Program-made: the position numbers and the translations under genes
Assembly: GCF_002879885.1 (NCBI RefSeq)
Contig: NZ_PNYA01000010.1
Span: forward strand, 62,001-126,000
Direction of reading: 5' to 3'
Source: Trinickia dabaoshanensis
GTDB taxonomy: Bacteria > Pseudomonadota > Gammaproteobacteria > Burkholderiales > Burkholderiaceae
Length of the DNA: 64,000 bases
Shown: positions 53,500 through 64,000 of the stretch, in pieces
Position numbering within the stretch: the stretch's first letter is position 1
Layout of the letters: each line of letters opens with the position of its first letter
The notes under the pieces: generated by a model
Seen by the model: only the letters and a program-made list of their open reading frames with translations
Database searches by the model: none
What the model was told of the DNA's origin: nothing

Positions 53500-55945
53500 A
53501 TGAACAGACCGCACGATAGCGCGATGGGCCATCACGGTGACCGCGGCACGCATACGTCGAAAAATCACGATGAGCACGGTCAGTGCGCATATTGCAGCAC
53601 CAACGACGTACGCGACTCTGAGCAGGCCGGGGCCTCGGATCTCGATGAAAACCTGAAAAACACGACCTCTTCGCTGAAGGACCCGGTTTGCGGGATGACG
53701 GTGGCGGAGGACACACCGTTCCAGACCGGAGACGGCGGCGACCGGTACTATTTCTGTAGTGAGTCGTGCCTGCAAAAATTCGAAGCGAATCCGGAGCGCT
53801 ATGCCGGCCCTCATCGAGAGGAACTGCCAAACGACACCCCCGACGGCGCGATCTATACCTGTCCGATGCATCCGGAAATCCGGCAGGATCATCCGGGGCA
53901 TCGTCCAAAGTGCGGGATGGCGCTCGAGCCGCTGGTACCCGAAACAGGGCGATGAAGACAATCCCGAACTCGCTGATTTTCTCCTGCGGTTCTGGTGGAC
54001 ATTGCCATTGTCGGTCGCCACGTTCCTGCTCGCGATGTTCGGCCACAGGTTCGGCTGGTTCCATCAATCGATGCAGAACTGGGTGGAATTGGCACTGTCC
54101 GCGCCCGTGGTTCTGTGGGCCGGTGTGCCGATCTTCACGCGATTCGCGCAGTCGCTGATCCACCGCAGTCCGAACATGTGGACGCTGATCGGGCTCGGCA
54201 CCGGTGCGGCGTTTGTCTACAGCGTCGTGGCGACTGCGGCGCCGGCCGCCTTTCCGCACAGCTTTGTCGTAGGCGGCAGGGTTGGCGTGTATTTCGAGGC
54301 CGCAGCGGTCATTCTGTCGCTGACGCTGCTCGGGCAGATCCTCGAACTGCGGGCGCGCGCACAAACGTCGGCCGCGATTCGGTCGCTGCTCGAACTGGCA
54401 CCCAAGACCGCCCGGCGCATCCTGGTAGACGGAACGGAAGAGGACGTGCCGCTGGCCGACGTACGTCCGGATGACGTCTTGCGGGTGCGGCCGGGCGACA
54501 AAGTCCCCGTCGACGGCATCGTCGTGGTCGGCGCCAGCGCGCTTGACGAATCGATGATCACAGGCGAGGCAATACCGGTGACGAAGCATGTGGGCGACCA
54601 CGTGATCGGCGCGACGCTGAATACGTCAGGCACCCTCATAATCCGCGCGGAAAAGGTTGGCTCGCAAACAGTCCTCGCGCAAATCGTCCAGTTGGTCGCA
54701 CAGGCGCAGCGTTCCAAGGCGCCCATGCAGCGCATGGCCGACAAGGTGGCCGGCGTGTTCGTGCTGGCGGTGGTCGCGATCGCGCTGGTGACGTTCATCG
54801 CGTGGGGCGTCCTGGGGCCGCAGCCGAGCTGGGTATTCGGATTGATCAACGCCGTGGCGGTGCTGATCATCGCGTGTCCGTGCGCGATGGGGCTTGCCAC
54901 GCCGATGTCGATCATGGTCGCGAACGGCAAGGGTGCGTTGAATGGCGTGCTGTTCCGCGACGCCTCCGCGATCGAGCAGTTGCGCAAGGTGAACACCCTT
55001 GTGGTTGACAAAACCGGGACGCTGACCCTGGGGCGCCCGACGTTCGCGGACACGATCGGCTCGAACGGCTACACCGCTGATGACGTATTGCGGCTTGCGG
55101 CGAGCCTGGATCAGGACAGCGAACATCCGCTTGCCGCCGCGCTCGTCTCGGCAGCATCGGAACGCAAGCTCGCACTGGGGCAGGCAGCGGACTTCGTGGC
55201 GCTGGCCGGGTCCGGCGTGCGCTGGTCAGTTGACGGGAAGAAGCTCGCACTCGGCAACGGCGCACTGATGCGTGAAACGGGAGCCGACGTCTCGCCGCTT
55301 TCAACGCGTGCTGATGCGCTGCGCGCGCAGGGTTCGAGCGTCATATACCTGGCGGTGGACGGCACGCTCGCCGGTTTGCTGGCGGTCTCAGATCCGATCA
55401 AGGAAACCACGGCAGAGGCACTTGCTGCTCTCCAGGAAGCCGGCATTCGGGTCGTTGTCGCGAGCGGCGACGCGATCGCGACCGTCAAGGCCGCGGCAGA
55501 TCGGCTCAAGATCGGCGAGTATCACGGTGAGTGCAAGCCGGCCGACAAACTGGCGCTGGTGTCGAGGCTCCAGAACGAAGGGGCCGTCGTCGCGATGGCC
55601 GGGGACGGTATTAACGACGCACCGGCGCTCGCGAAAGCCGATGTCGGTGTCGCGATGGGAACGGGCACGGACGTCGCAATGCACAGTGCACAGGTGACCC
55701 TCGTAAAGGGCGATTTGCGCGGCATCGCACGGGCGCGCGCCCTGTCCGAAGCCACCGTACGCAATATGAAGCAGAATCTGGCATGGGCATTCGTCTATAA
55801 CGCGTTGGGCGTGCCGCTTGCGGCCGGCGTGCTTTATCCGCTAACCGGCTGGCTGCTGTCGCCGATGATTGCGGCGCTGGCGATGAGCCTGAGTTCGGCG
55901 TCTGTGATCACGAACGCACTGCGACTGAGAAGCGTCAGCATCTGA
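53500..55945 (+). pseudogene. Copper P1B-type ATPase (CopF-like) with a +1 frameshift after the N-terminal metal domains
   Basis: The first part has a His-rich start (MGHHGDRGTHTSKNHDEHGQ), a YHS domain (DPVCGMTV ... [21 protein letters not shown]) and a heavy-metal-binding segment (YTCPMHPEI and [12 protein letters not shown], where Arg135 replaces the usual first Cys). Near 53945 an extra base shifts the frame. The rest is a complete copper ATPase core: TGEA (MITGEAIPV), [30 protein letters not shown] and [16 protein letters not shown]. The total length is one base over a multiple of three (2446). The CueR-type promoter at 53342 suggests it was copper-induced. Confidence 0.85.
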
Positions 55946-56014
55946 TGCGCGCGACCAGACGTTTTCGGACGACGATGCGATCGATGATGTAAACAAGAGG
56001 CGGGGAGATCGAAG

Positions 56015-56968
56015 ATGGAACGAACAACCGGGATGCATGGTTTCACGCGCCGCCGCTTCCTTTGCGCGCTGGCGGCGTCGCTCGGGTATTATGGCGGCCC
56101 GGCTGCTGCGGGCGCGCCCGCGGCTCGACAGCAAAGGCGATACCAGATCGACATCGACGACGTCGTGCCGAGGCAGGGCGTCAACACGAGAATCGTTTTC
56201 GGCGACGCGATTCGTCGGCTGATGGCCGCAGGCGCGCTCGATCCCGACAAGTATCGCGCCGTCATCGGCACCCAAGGGCACCTTCCGGCCTGGGTCGAGC
56301 GCCTGTTCGCCGCGCCGTCGTCGTCGCCGATCGTGTTCTCCGCCGAGAACGCGCCGTATTTGCTTAATCTGCTCTGGCCGCTCGGCTTGTCGACGCGCGC
56401 AGACTTCAACCAGCACAGCCCGATCCGCACCATCCGGCTGCCGTCGTTTGCCAGCACGAGCGGCTGGACGCTCGGACACGCGAGCAACGGCTACGTCTAT
56501 TTCGACCAGATCGACGCGGTGCGTCTGACGCCCGCGCAGGAAGTGAAAGCGCTCGAAGTGGCGACGAGCACCTATCGACCCTGTTGCGACAACCCGACTT
56601 TCTTTCAGGACTGCAATCATGGTTCGGCCCTGCTCGGCCTGATCGAGTTGGGTGCGTCGCAGGGCGCGTCGGTGGACCTGCTCTTTCGCATCGCGCGCGT
56701 GGCCAATTCGTACTGGTTCACGTCGCAGTATGCGATGACGGCGATGTATTTCACGTACGTTCGCCAGCAGCCGTGGCGTACGGTGCCGGCTCGGCTTGCA
56801 CTCGGCCCGGACTATTCATCGGCGAGCGGGTGGCAGCGGAATGTAGCCGACGTGCTGGAGGATAAGAAGGTATCCGGACCGCCGCCGCGGCAAGCGCCGG
56901 CGTCGTGCGGTATGCCAGGCGGCAACGATGCCCGATCGGCCGCCCCGCATATCGTGCGGCGGGAGTAG
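56015..56968 (+). CDS. Exported protein of unknown function next to the copper ATPase
   Basis: A 317-residue protein with a Tat-like signal (FTRRRFLCALAASLGYYGGP), then a globular part without recognised domains. Notable is a cysteine cluster CCDNPTFFQDCNHGSALLGL (about 190-210), also QIDIDDVVPRQGVNTRIVF near the start. It follows the ATPase with a GGGGAGA site before ATG 56015, so it may be in the same transcript. Its function cannot be named from the sequence; a role in periplasmic copper handling is a guess based on context. Confidence 0.65.
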   Translation: MERTTGMHGFTRRRFLCALAASLGYYGGPAAAGAPAARQQRRYQIDIDDVVPRQGVNTRIVFGDAIRRLMAAGALDPDKYRAVIGTQGHLPAWVERLFAAPSSSPIVFSAENAPYLLNLLWPLGLSTRADFNQHSPIRTIRLPSFASTSGWTLGHASNGYVYFDQIDAVRLTPAQEVKALEVATSTYRPCCDNPTFFQDCNHGSALLGLIELGASQGASVDLLFRIARVANSYWFTSQYAMTAMYFTYVRQQPWRTVPARLALGPDYSSASGWQRNVADVLEDKKVSGPPPRQAPASCGMPGGNDARSAAPHIVRRE

Positions 56969-57024
56969 AGCGAGCAGGTCGAAGCCTGCCGCCGAATCTG
57001 GCGGCATCGAAGGGGGAGCAATAG

Positions 57025-57639
57025 ATGGGCATCTATGGACGCTACATTCTTCCGCGGCTCTGCGATTTAGCGATGCGCAACGCAATGCTGGCCCCGTACC
57101 GTGTGCGCGTCGTCGGGGGCGCGGCGGGCCGCGTGCTCGAGATTGGTTCAGGCTCGGGCCTGAATCTGCCGTTGTATGGCGATAGGGTGCGTGGCGTGTT
57201 GGCACTGGAGCCATCAGCGGAACTGGCGGAGATGGCACGCCGTCGCGCGGCGCACGCTGGCACGCCGGTTGATTTCCTGATGGCGTCCGCGGAACGCATT
57301 CCCCTTCCGGACGAGAGTGTCGACACGGTTGTGAGCACCTGGACGCTGTGTTCGATCCCGGATGCCGATCGTGCGCTGCAGGAAATTCGGCGCGTGCTGA
57401 CGCCGTCGGGACGGTTGCTGTTCGTCGAGCACGGTCTTGCACCGGAGCCGGGCGTGCGCCGCTGGCAGGACTGGCTGACGCCCTCATGGTGCTGCATCAG
57501 CGGCGGCTGTCATTTGAACCGTCCGATCCGAGCGCTGATCGAGCGTGCTGGGTTGGGGATCGACCAAATCGGTACCGGGTATGCACCGGGGCCCAGATGC
57601 TTCACTTACTTCTACGAGGGCATTGCGCGGAAAGAATGA
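57025..57639 (+). CDS. Class I SAM-dependent methyltransferase (Methyltransf_11)
   Basis: A 204-residue methyltransferase with the SAM-binding motif I VLEIGSGSGLNLPLYGD, motif II ALEPSAELAEMARRR, the acidic ASAERIPLPDESVDTVVSTW loop and PSGRLLFVEHGLAPEP. Similar enzymes occur in arsenic or lipid metabolism; the substrate is not evident. It converges with the truncated merB remnant, whose end it probably replaced. Confidence 0.85.
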   Translation: MGIYGRYILPRLCDLAMRNAMLAPYRVRVVGGAAGRVLEIGSGSGLNLPLYGDRVRGVLALEPSAELAEMARRRAAHAGTPVDFLMASAERIPLPDESVDTVVSTWTLCSIPDADRALQEIRRVLTPSGRLLFVEHGLAPEPGVRRWQDWLTPSWCCISGGCHLNRPIRALIERAGLGIDQIGTGYAPGPRCFTYFYEGIARKE

Positions 57640-57649
57640 GCGACGGTCA

Positions 57650-57921
57650 ACCTTGAACGCGTGCGGTATGTCGTCAAGCGGGATGCCATAGCCGACGATA
57701 TCGCCCCGGTCGTCGTACTCGATATCGGGCATCGCCCCGAGCATCGGCGTGTCGCTCGCTTCAGGCCACCCGAGCGCGATGCGTAGCGTTTGCCTCGAGA
57801 CAGCTTTTCCCTTCGCGAACTCGCGAAGCAGCACGACAAAGAACTGCGCAGAACCCTTCCGGCGATGGATCGCCGAGAGACCGTCGGCGATTTCTGTTGC
57901 GTAGCTTTCGGTGTTCATCAT
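57650..57921 (-). pseudogene. Truncated merB (organomercurial lyase) N-terminal part
   Basis: The frame starts MNTESYATEIADGLSAIHRR and contains FVVLLREFAKGKAVSRQTLR and EYDDRGDIVGYGIPLDD, the N-terminal helical part of MerB. The sequence after about 57660 is not MerB, and the catalytic Cys96/Asp99/Cys159 region is missing. It lies downstream of merA in the usual order. Confidence 0.7.
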
Positions 57922-57988
57922 CTCGCGCCTCCCACTCCTGAGTGGATGCCACTGCTTCGATGCCGGGGCATTCGTCGTCGCAGGCCGT

Positions 57989-59707
<1,719 letters not shown>

Positions 59708-60128
59708 TCAGCCGCGCGTCGGTGGCAGTTCGCAGCCATTCGGGCCGCAGCGGCGATGCGCCGGGGATCGGAGATCCCAAATCGATACCGCCACCATCAT
59801 CGCCAAGCCGGCGTACACCATGTAGGCGCTCCAACTGAAATCCCTTAACGGATACCGTGCCACCAGGACAATGCCAGGCCCGACCATGCCCAATGCAGTG
59901 CGGCGGCGCCATTGTCGATGAGCGAGCCAGCCAAGCGCGTTGGCCAACAGCACATCGAAACAACCGCAACAGCACATCGATAAACAGCCCTGCGTATCGG
60001 CCCAAGAAGCCCAGACCGAGGGCCGCGCCCAGATTGGCGAGTGCACGGAAGCAGCCCGCGCAGCTCATGGCGGAGACGATGCTGCCGAGGGATCCCGTTT
60101 TATCGGCCGCCCGCGCGAGCAAGGACAT
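59708..60128 (-). pseudogene. merC: Frameshifted merC (mercury transport)
   Basis: The first frame reads SLLARAADKTGSLGSIVSAM and SCAGCFRALANLGAALGLGF, the N-terminal helix pair of MerC with its Cys pair. At about 59955 it shifts to ANALGWLAHRQWRRRTALGM and SIWDLRSPAHRRCGPNGCEL. Together they cover nearly a whole MerC of about 140 residues. The frameshift removes a few residues around DVLLxLF and the gene is probably inactive. It lies between merP and merA. Confidence 0.78.
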
Positions 60129-60146
60129 CGCACTGCCTCATTGCGT

Positions 60147-60425
60147 TCAAGGCTTGACCGACGACGGATAACCCGCGTCCGTCGTGGCCTTGGTCAGGGC
60201 CTGTACGTTGGTTTTGCTGTCGTCGAAGGTCACCACGGCCTCCTTCTGGTCGAAATGGACGACCGTCTTTTCGACACCGGGAACCTTGGACAGCGCCGCC
60301 TTGACCGTGATCGGGCAGGCTGCGCACGTCATGCCGGGCACCGAGAGCGTCACGGTCTTCGTGGCGGCCCAGGCGGGCGCGCTAAGGGTAGCGGCCAGTG
60401 CAGCCAGGGCAACGAGCTTTTTCAT
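60147..60425 (-). CDS. merP: Periplasmic mercury-binding protein MerP
   Basis: A 92-residue protein with a signal peptide (cleaved about PAWAATK) and an HMA domain with GMTCAAC (Cys34/Cys37). It hands Hg(II) to MerT. It follows merT by 16 bases on the minus strand. Confidence 0.97.
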   Translation of the reverse strand: MKKLVALAALAATLSAPAWAATKTVTLSVPGMTCAACPITVKAALSKVPGVEKTVVHFDQKEAVVTFDDSKTNVQALTKATTDAGYPSSVKP

Positions 60426-60441
60426 GAAAATCTCACTTCTT

Positions 60442-60792
60442 TCAGTAGAACAGCGGCAGAACGTAGGGGAAGGCGAGCGCGATCAGCACCAGTGCCACCA
60501 CGATCCAGAAAATGAGCTTGTAGGTGGTGCGCACCTTCGGGACCGCACACACTTCGCCTGGCTGGCAGGCGTTTTCGGGGCGAAAGATGCGGCGCCCGGC
60601 GAAGAACAGGGCGACGAGCGCCACACCGAGAAAGATTGGGCGATACGGCTCCAGCGCGGTCAGGTTGCCGATCCAGGCACCGCTGACCCCCAGTGCGACG
60701 AGCACCAAAGGGCCTAGGCAGCAGGTTGAGGCAAGAATGGCCGCGACGCCACTGGCCGCGAGCGCTTTACGGTCGTCCTTCGGTCCCGCCAT
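60442..60792 (-). CDS. merT: Mercury transporter MerT
   Basis: A 116-residue inner-membrane protein with three helices. The first has the vicinal Cys24-Cys25 (ASTCCLGPLV); a cytoplasmic loop holds Cys76 and Cys82 (NACQPGEVC). It takes Hg(II) from MerP into the cytosol for MerA. The start at 60792 follows AAGGAG; an upstream open frame to 60858 overlaps the operator and is rejected. Confidence 0.96.
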   Translation of the reverse strand: MAGPKDDRKALAASGVAAILASTCCLGPLVLVALGVSGAWIGNLTALEPYRPIFLGVALVALFFAGRRIFRPENACQPGEVCAVPKVRTTYKLIFWIVVALVLIALAFPYVLPLFY

Positions 60793-60827
60793 CGACGTCT
60801 CCTTTCCGATGATAGGGCGATGAAGTA

Positions 60828-60858
60828 ACCTTACTTCCGTAGTCCAGTACGGAGTCAA
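60828..60858 (-). promoter_or_regulatory. MerR-regulated merT promoter/operator
   Basis: -35 TTGACT (60853-60858), a 19-bp spacer with the dyad CCGTAC...GTACGG-like operator, and -10 TAAGGT (60828-60833). This closely matches the classical mer promoter. merR starts at 60864 on the opposite strand. Confidence 0.93.
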
Positions 60859-60863
60859 GCGGC

Positions 60864-62765
<1,902 letters not shown>

Positions 62766-62816
62766 TGCAGTCTCTCCTGATGCGTCGAGGAACCAGCGCC
62801 TTGCCTGGAGCGGGGC

Positions 62817-63467
62817 CTACACGGTTTCGACGCCCCATTCGGCCACGCCGTCGCGCAGTTGCAGCGCCGGATAGCCCTGAGATTGCAATAGAGCAACCGC
62901 GTCGACCGACATCAGGCAGAACGGGCCCCGGCAATACGCCACGATGGGCCTGTCCTTGGGAAGTTCGGACAGTCTGGCACGCAATTCAGAGAGCGGCATC
63001 GAACGTGCAAACGGCAGATGTGCCTGTTCAAATTCGCAGGCCGGCCGAACGTCAATCACCACAACCTCGCCATCGCGCGCTTTGCGCAAGAGCTCATCGC
63101 GACTCGCACCGTGCCACTCGGTGCTCGAGGCAACCAGTTGCCGCAAGGCGTCTTGCAGCTCAAAGAGTCGATCCTCAGCCAGGCTGCGCAGCAGCACCCA
63201 AAAACGCGGGACTTCCAGGCTGGCAATGCTGTAGACGATGTGCTTGCCCCGGCGCTTGGGATCCACGAGTCGCGCCGTGCGCAGCTCCTTGAGATGGGCG
63301 CTGGCAAGCTTGACGCTGATCCCCGCCTCCCGGGCGAGCGTCTCGACCGTCTTGGGAGACTGGCACAACAGCTCGATCAGCTCGAGTCGCTTCGGGCTGG
63401 CAGCAGCTTTGGCAATTCGGGCGACCTGCTCGAACAGGGCGTCCTTGATTTCCCGGTTTGTACTCAT
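62817..63467 (-). CDS. ArsR-family regulator fused to a rhodanese domain
   Basis: A 216-residue protein. Residues about 15-95 form an ArsR winged helix (ASPKRLELIELLCQSPKTVE, ISVKLASAHLKELRTARLVD). Residues about 115-210 form a rhodanese domain with VIDVRPACEFEQAHLPFA and active-site loop YCRGPFC. Such fusions sense sulfane sulfur or persulfides and act as repressors. It is divergent from the DsrE gene at 63562 with a palindromic operator between (63523-63540). Confidence 0.88.
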   Translation of the reverse strand: MSTNREIKDALFEQVARIAKAAASPKRLELIELLCQSPKTVETLAREAGISVKLASAHLKELRTARLVDPKRRGKHIVYSIASLEVPRFWVLLRSLAEDRLFELQDALRQLVASSTEWHGASRDELLRKARDGEVVVIDVRPACEFEQAHLPFARSMPLSELRARLSELPKDRPIVAYCRGPFCLMSVDAVALLQSQGYPALQLRDGVAEWGVETV

Positions 63468-63522
63468 GGTCGCAGTAAGCGTGCATCAATTGTCTTGGCA
63501 GGTATAGATGCTATTATACTCT

Positions 63523-63540
63523 AACAATCGTTGGATTGTT
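63523..63540. promoter_or_regulatory. Palindromic operator in the ArsR/DsrE divergent promoter
   Basis: AACAATC-GTTG-GATTGTT is a perfect 7-bp inverted repeat next to TATTATACT, a good -10 candidate. It suits a dimeric ArsR repressor controlling both directions. Confidence 0.6.
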
Positions 63541-63561
63541 TTATCGACTGGAGCATCAGCC

Positions 63562-63915
63562 ATGAAAGCGCTCTTCATCCTGAACGGCCCGCCCTACGGT
63601 AGCGAGCTGACCTACAACGCGTTGCGCCTGGCCAACGCGCTCGCGAAGCGGGAGCACAACGAAGTTCGCGCCTACCTGATGGGCGACGCCGTTTTTGCGG
63701 CGAAACGAGGGCAGAAAGTGCCCGATGGCTTCTACAACGTAGAGCTCATGCTGGACAAGCTGGCTCGCGGCGGGGATAGCCGCGTTGGCCTGTGCGGCAC
63801 CTGCATGGATGCACGAGCGATTCAACCGGACGAGCTGGTCGAAGGCAGTCATCGCGGCACCCTCGAAGAGTTGGCAGATTGGTCAGAGTGGGCCGACAAG
63901 GTGCTGGTGTTTTAG
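63562..63915 (+). CDS. DsrE/DsrF-like sulfur-relay protein
   Basis: A 117-residue protein with the DsrE fold: KALFILNGPPYGSELTYNAL, LANALAKREHNEVRAYLMGD and the cysteine segment RVGLCGTCMDARAI. It likely carries sulfane sulfur on Cys. The start at 63562 is preferred because homology begins there. An MBL-fold hydrolase gene starts 10 bases after its stop. Confidence 0.85.
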   Translation: MKALFILNGPPYGSELTYNALRLANALAKREHNEVRAYLMGDAVFAAKRGQKVPDGFYNVELMLDKLARGGDSRVGLCGTCMDARAIQPDELVEGSHRGTLEELADWSEWADKVLVF

Positions 63916-63925
63916 GAGGTCGGTC

Positions 63926-64000
63926 ATGTTCTTCAAGCAGCGCAGCAATGAAGACGCCTCGATCTCCTACTTCTTCGGTTGTGGGAGCCTGGGCAAAGCC
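63926..64000 (+). CDS. MBL-fold metallo-hydrolase (persulfide dioxygenase-like), 3' end outside window
   Basis: Only 25 codons are visible: MFFKQRSNEDASISYFFGCG then SLGKA. This start is typical of ETHE1-like persulfide dioxygenase/rhodanese proteins. GGAGGT precedes the ATG at 63926. With the DsrE and ArsR-rhodanese genes it forms a sulfane-sulfur module. Confidence 0.6.
   Translation, partial: MFFKQRSNEDASISYFFGCGSLGKA

Overview
The window is GC-rich (about 60% or more by eye) DNA from a betaproteobacterium, most likely a Burkholderiaceae member (Burkholderia, Paraburkholderia, Caballeronia or Cupriavidus type). Pointers are a DUF4148 small exported protein, CusCBA with CusF-like partners, a DUF3141 hydrolase next to a phosphate acyltransferase, and a PII-like gene beside cusA. 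It reads as a heavy-metal (mainly copper and mercury) resistance island on a chromid, megaplasmid or genomic island. No tRNA, rRNA, CRISPR array, replication origin or intact insertion sequence was seen. Many pseudogenes and gene junctions show repeated recombination.

Layout. 1-4 kb: an edge-truncated ArsP-type permease, remnants of a beta-propeller and a sensor kinase, and a UbiB/ABC1 gene broken by one in-frame stop. 4.5-8.1 kb (minus strand): small membrane protein, cupredoxin, CopA P-type ATPase and YHS protein. 8.7-15 kb: a methyltransferase remnant, a channel-like membrane protein, a phosphate acyltransferase, a DUF3141 hydrolase, an archaeal-type S-adenosylmethionine synthetase and a Met-rich exported protein. 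Five FNR/Anr-like boxes between 4.3 and 15.2 kb suggest low-oxygen control of this part. 15-19 kb (minus): CopZ-like chaperone, small Cys/His exported protein, multicopper oxidase and YVTN propeller, behind a MerR-type promoter. 19.2-21.3 kb: exported creatininase-like protein and YncE-like propeller. 21.3-24.5 kb: gene graveyard plus an acyltransferase 3 protein. 24.5-32.3 kb: copRS two-component system divergent from an operon of small exported protein, Met-rich protein, TolC-type lipoprotein, multicopper oxidase, CusF-like protein, CopC and CopD, ended by an intrinsic terminator. 33.2-40.1 kb: cusC-cusB-cusA-cusF. 40.2-48.6 kb (minus): PII-like protein, multicopper oxidase, small membrane proteins, Met-rich and DUF411 proteins, DsbD-like parts, TlpA, SCO, cytochrome c, BNR-repeat protein and small exported protein. 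49-53 kb: cueR, small exported protein, DUF2933, a frameshifted CcdA-like gene, thioredoxin-like genes and a chimeric peroxiredoxin. 53.3-57.6 kb: second copper P-type ATPase (frameshifted) behind a CueR-type promoter, an unknown exported protein and a methyltransferase. 57.6-62.4 kb: mer operon (merR | merT-merP-merC*-merA-merB*) plus a scrambled second set of merA/merB pieces. 62.5-64 kb: SHOCT protein, ArsR-rhodanese regulator, DsrE protein and the start of an MBL-fold hydrolase.

How it works together. Cytosolic Cu(I) would be sensed by CueR, with three matching promoters, and exported by P-type ATPases and CopZ. Periplasmic copper would be sensed by CopRS, oxidised by multicopper oxidases, carried by CusF/CopC/Met-rich proteins and expelled by CusCBA. 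Thiol-redox and SCO/TlpA/DsbD functions probably maintain periplasmic cysteines. The most interesting patterns are a family of five head-of-operon small exported proteins with a C-terminal Arg-Pro-Pro motif, the three-member CueR promoter set, the paired ATGAC-N5-TTTCACG sites beside copR, and the mosaic pseudogenes (methyltransferase/peroxiredoxin chimera, mer scramble).
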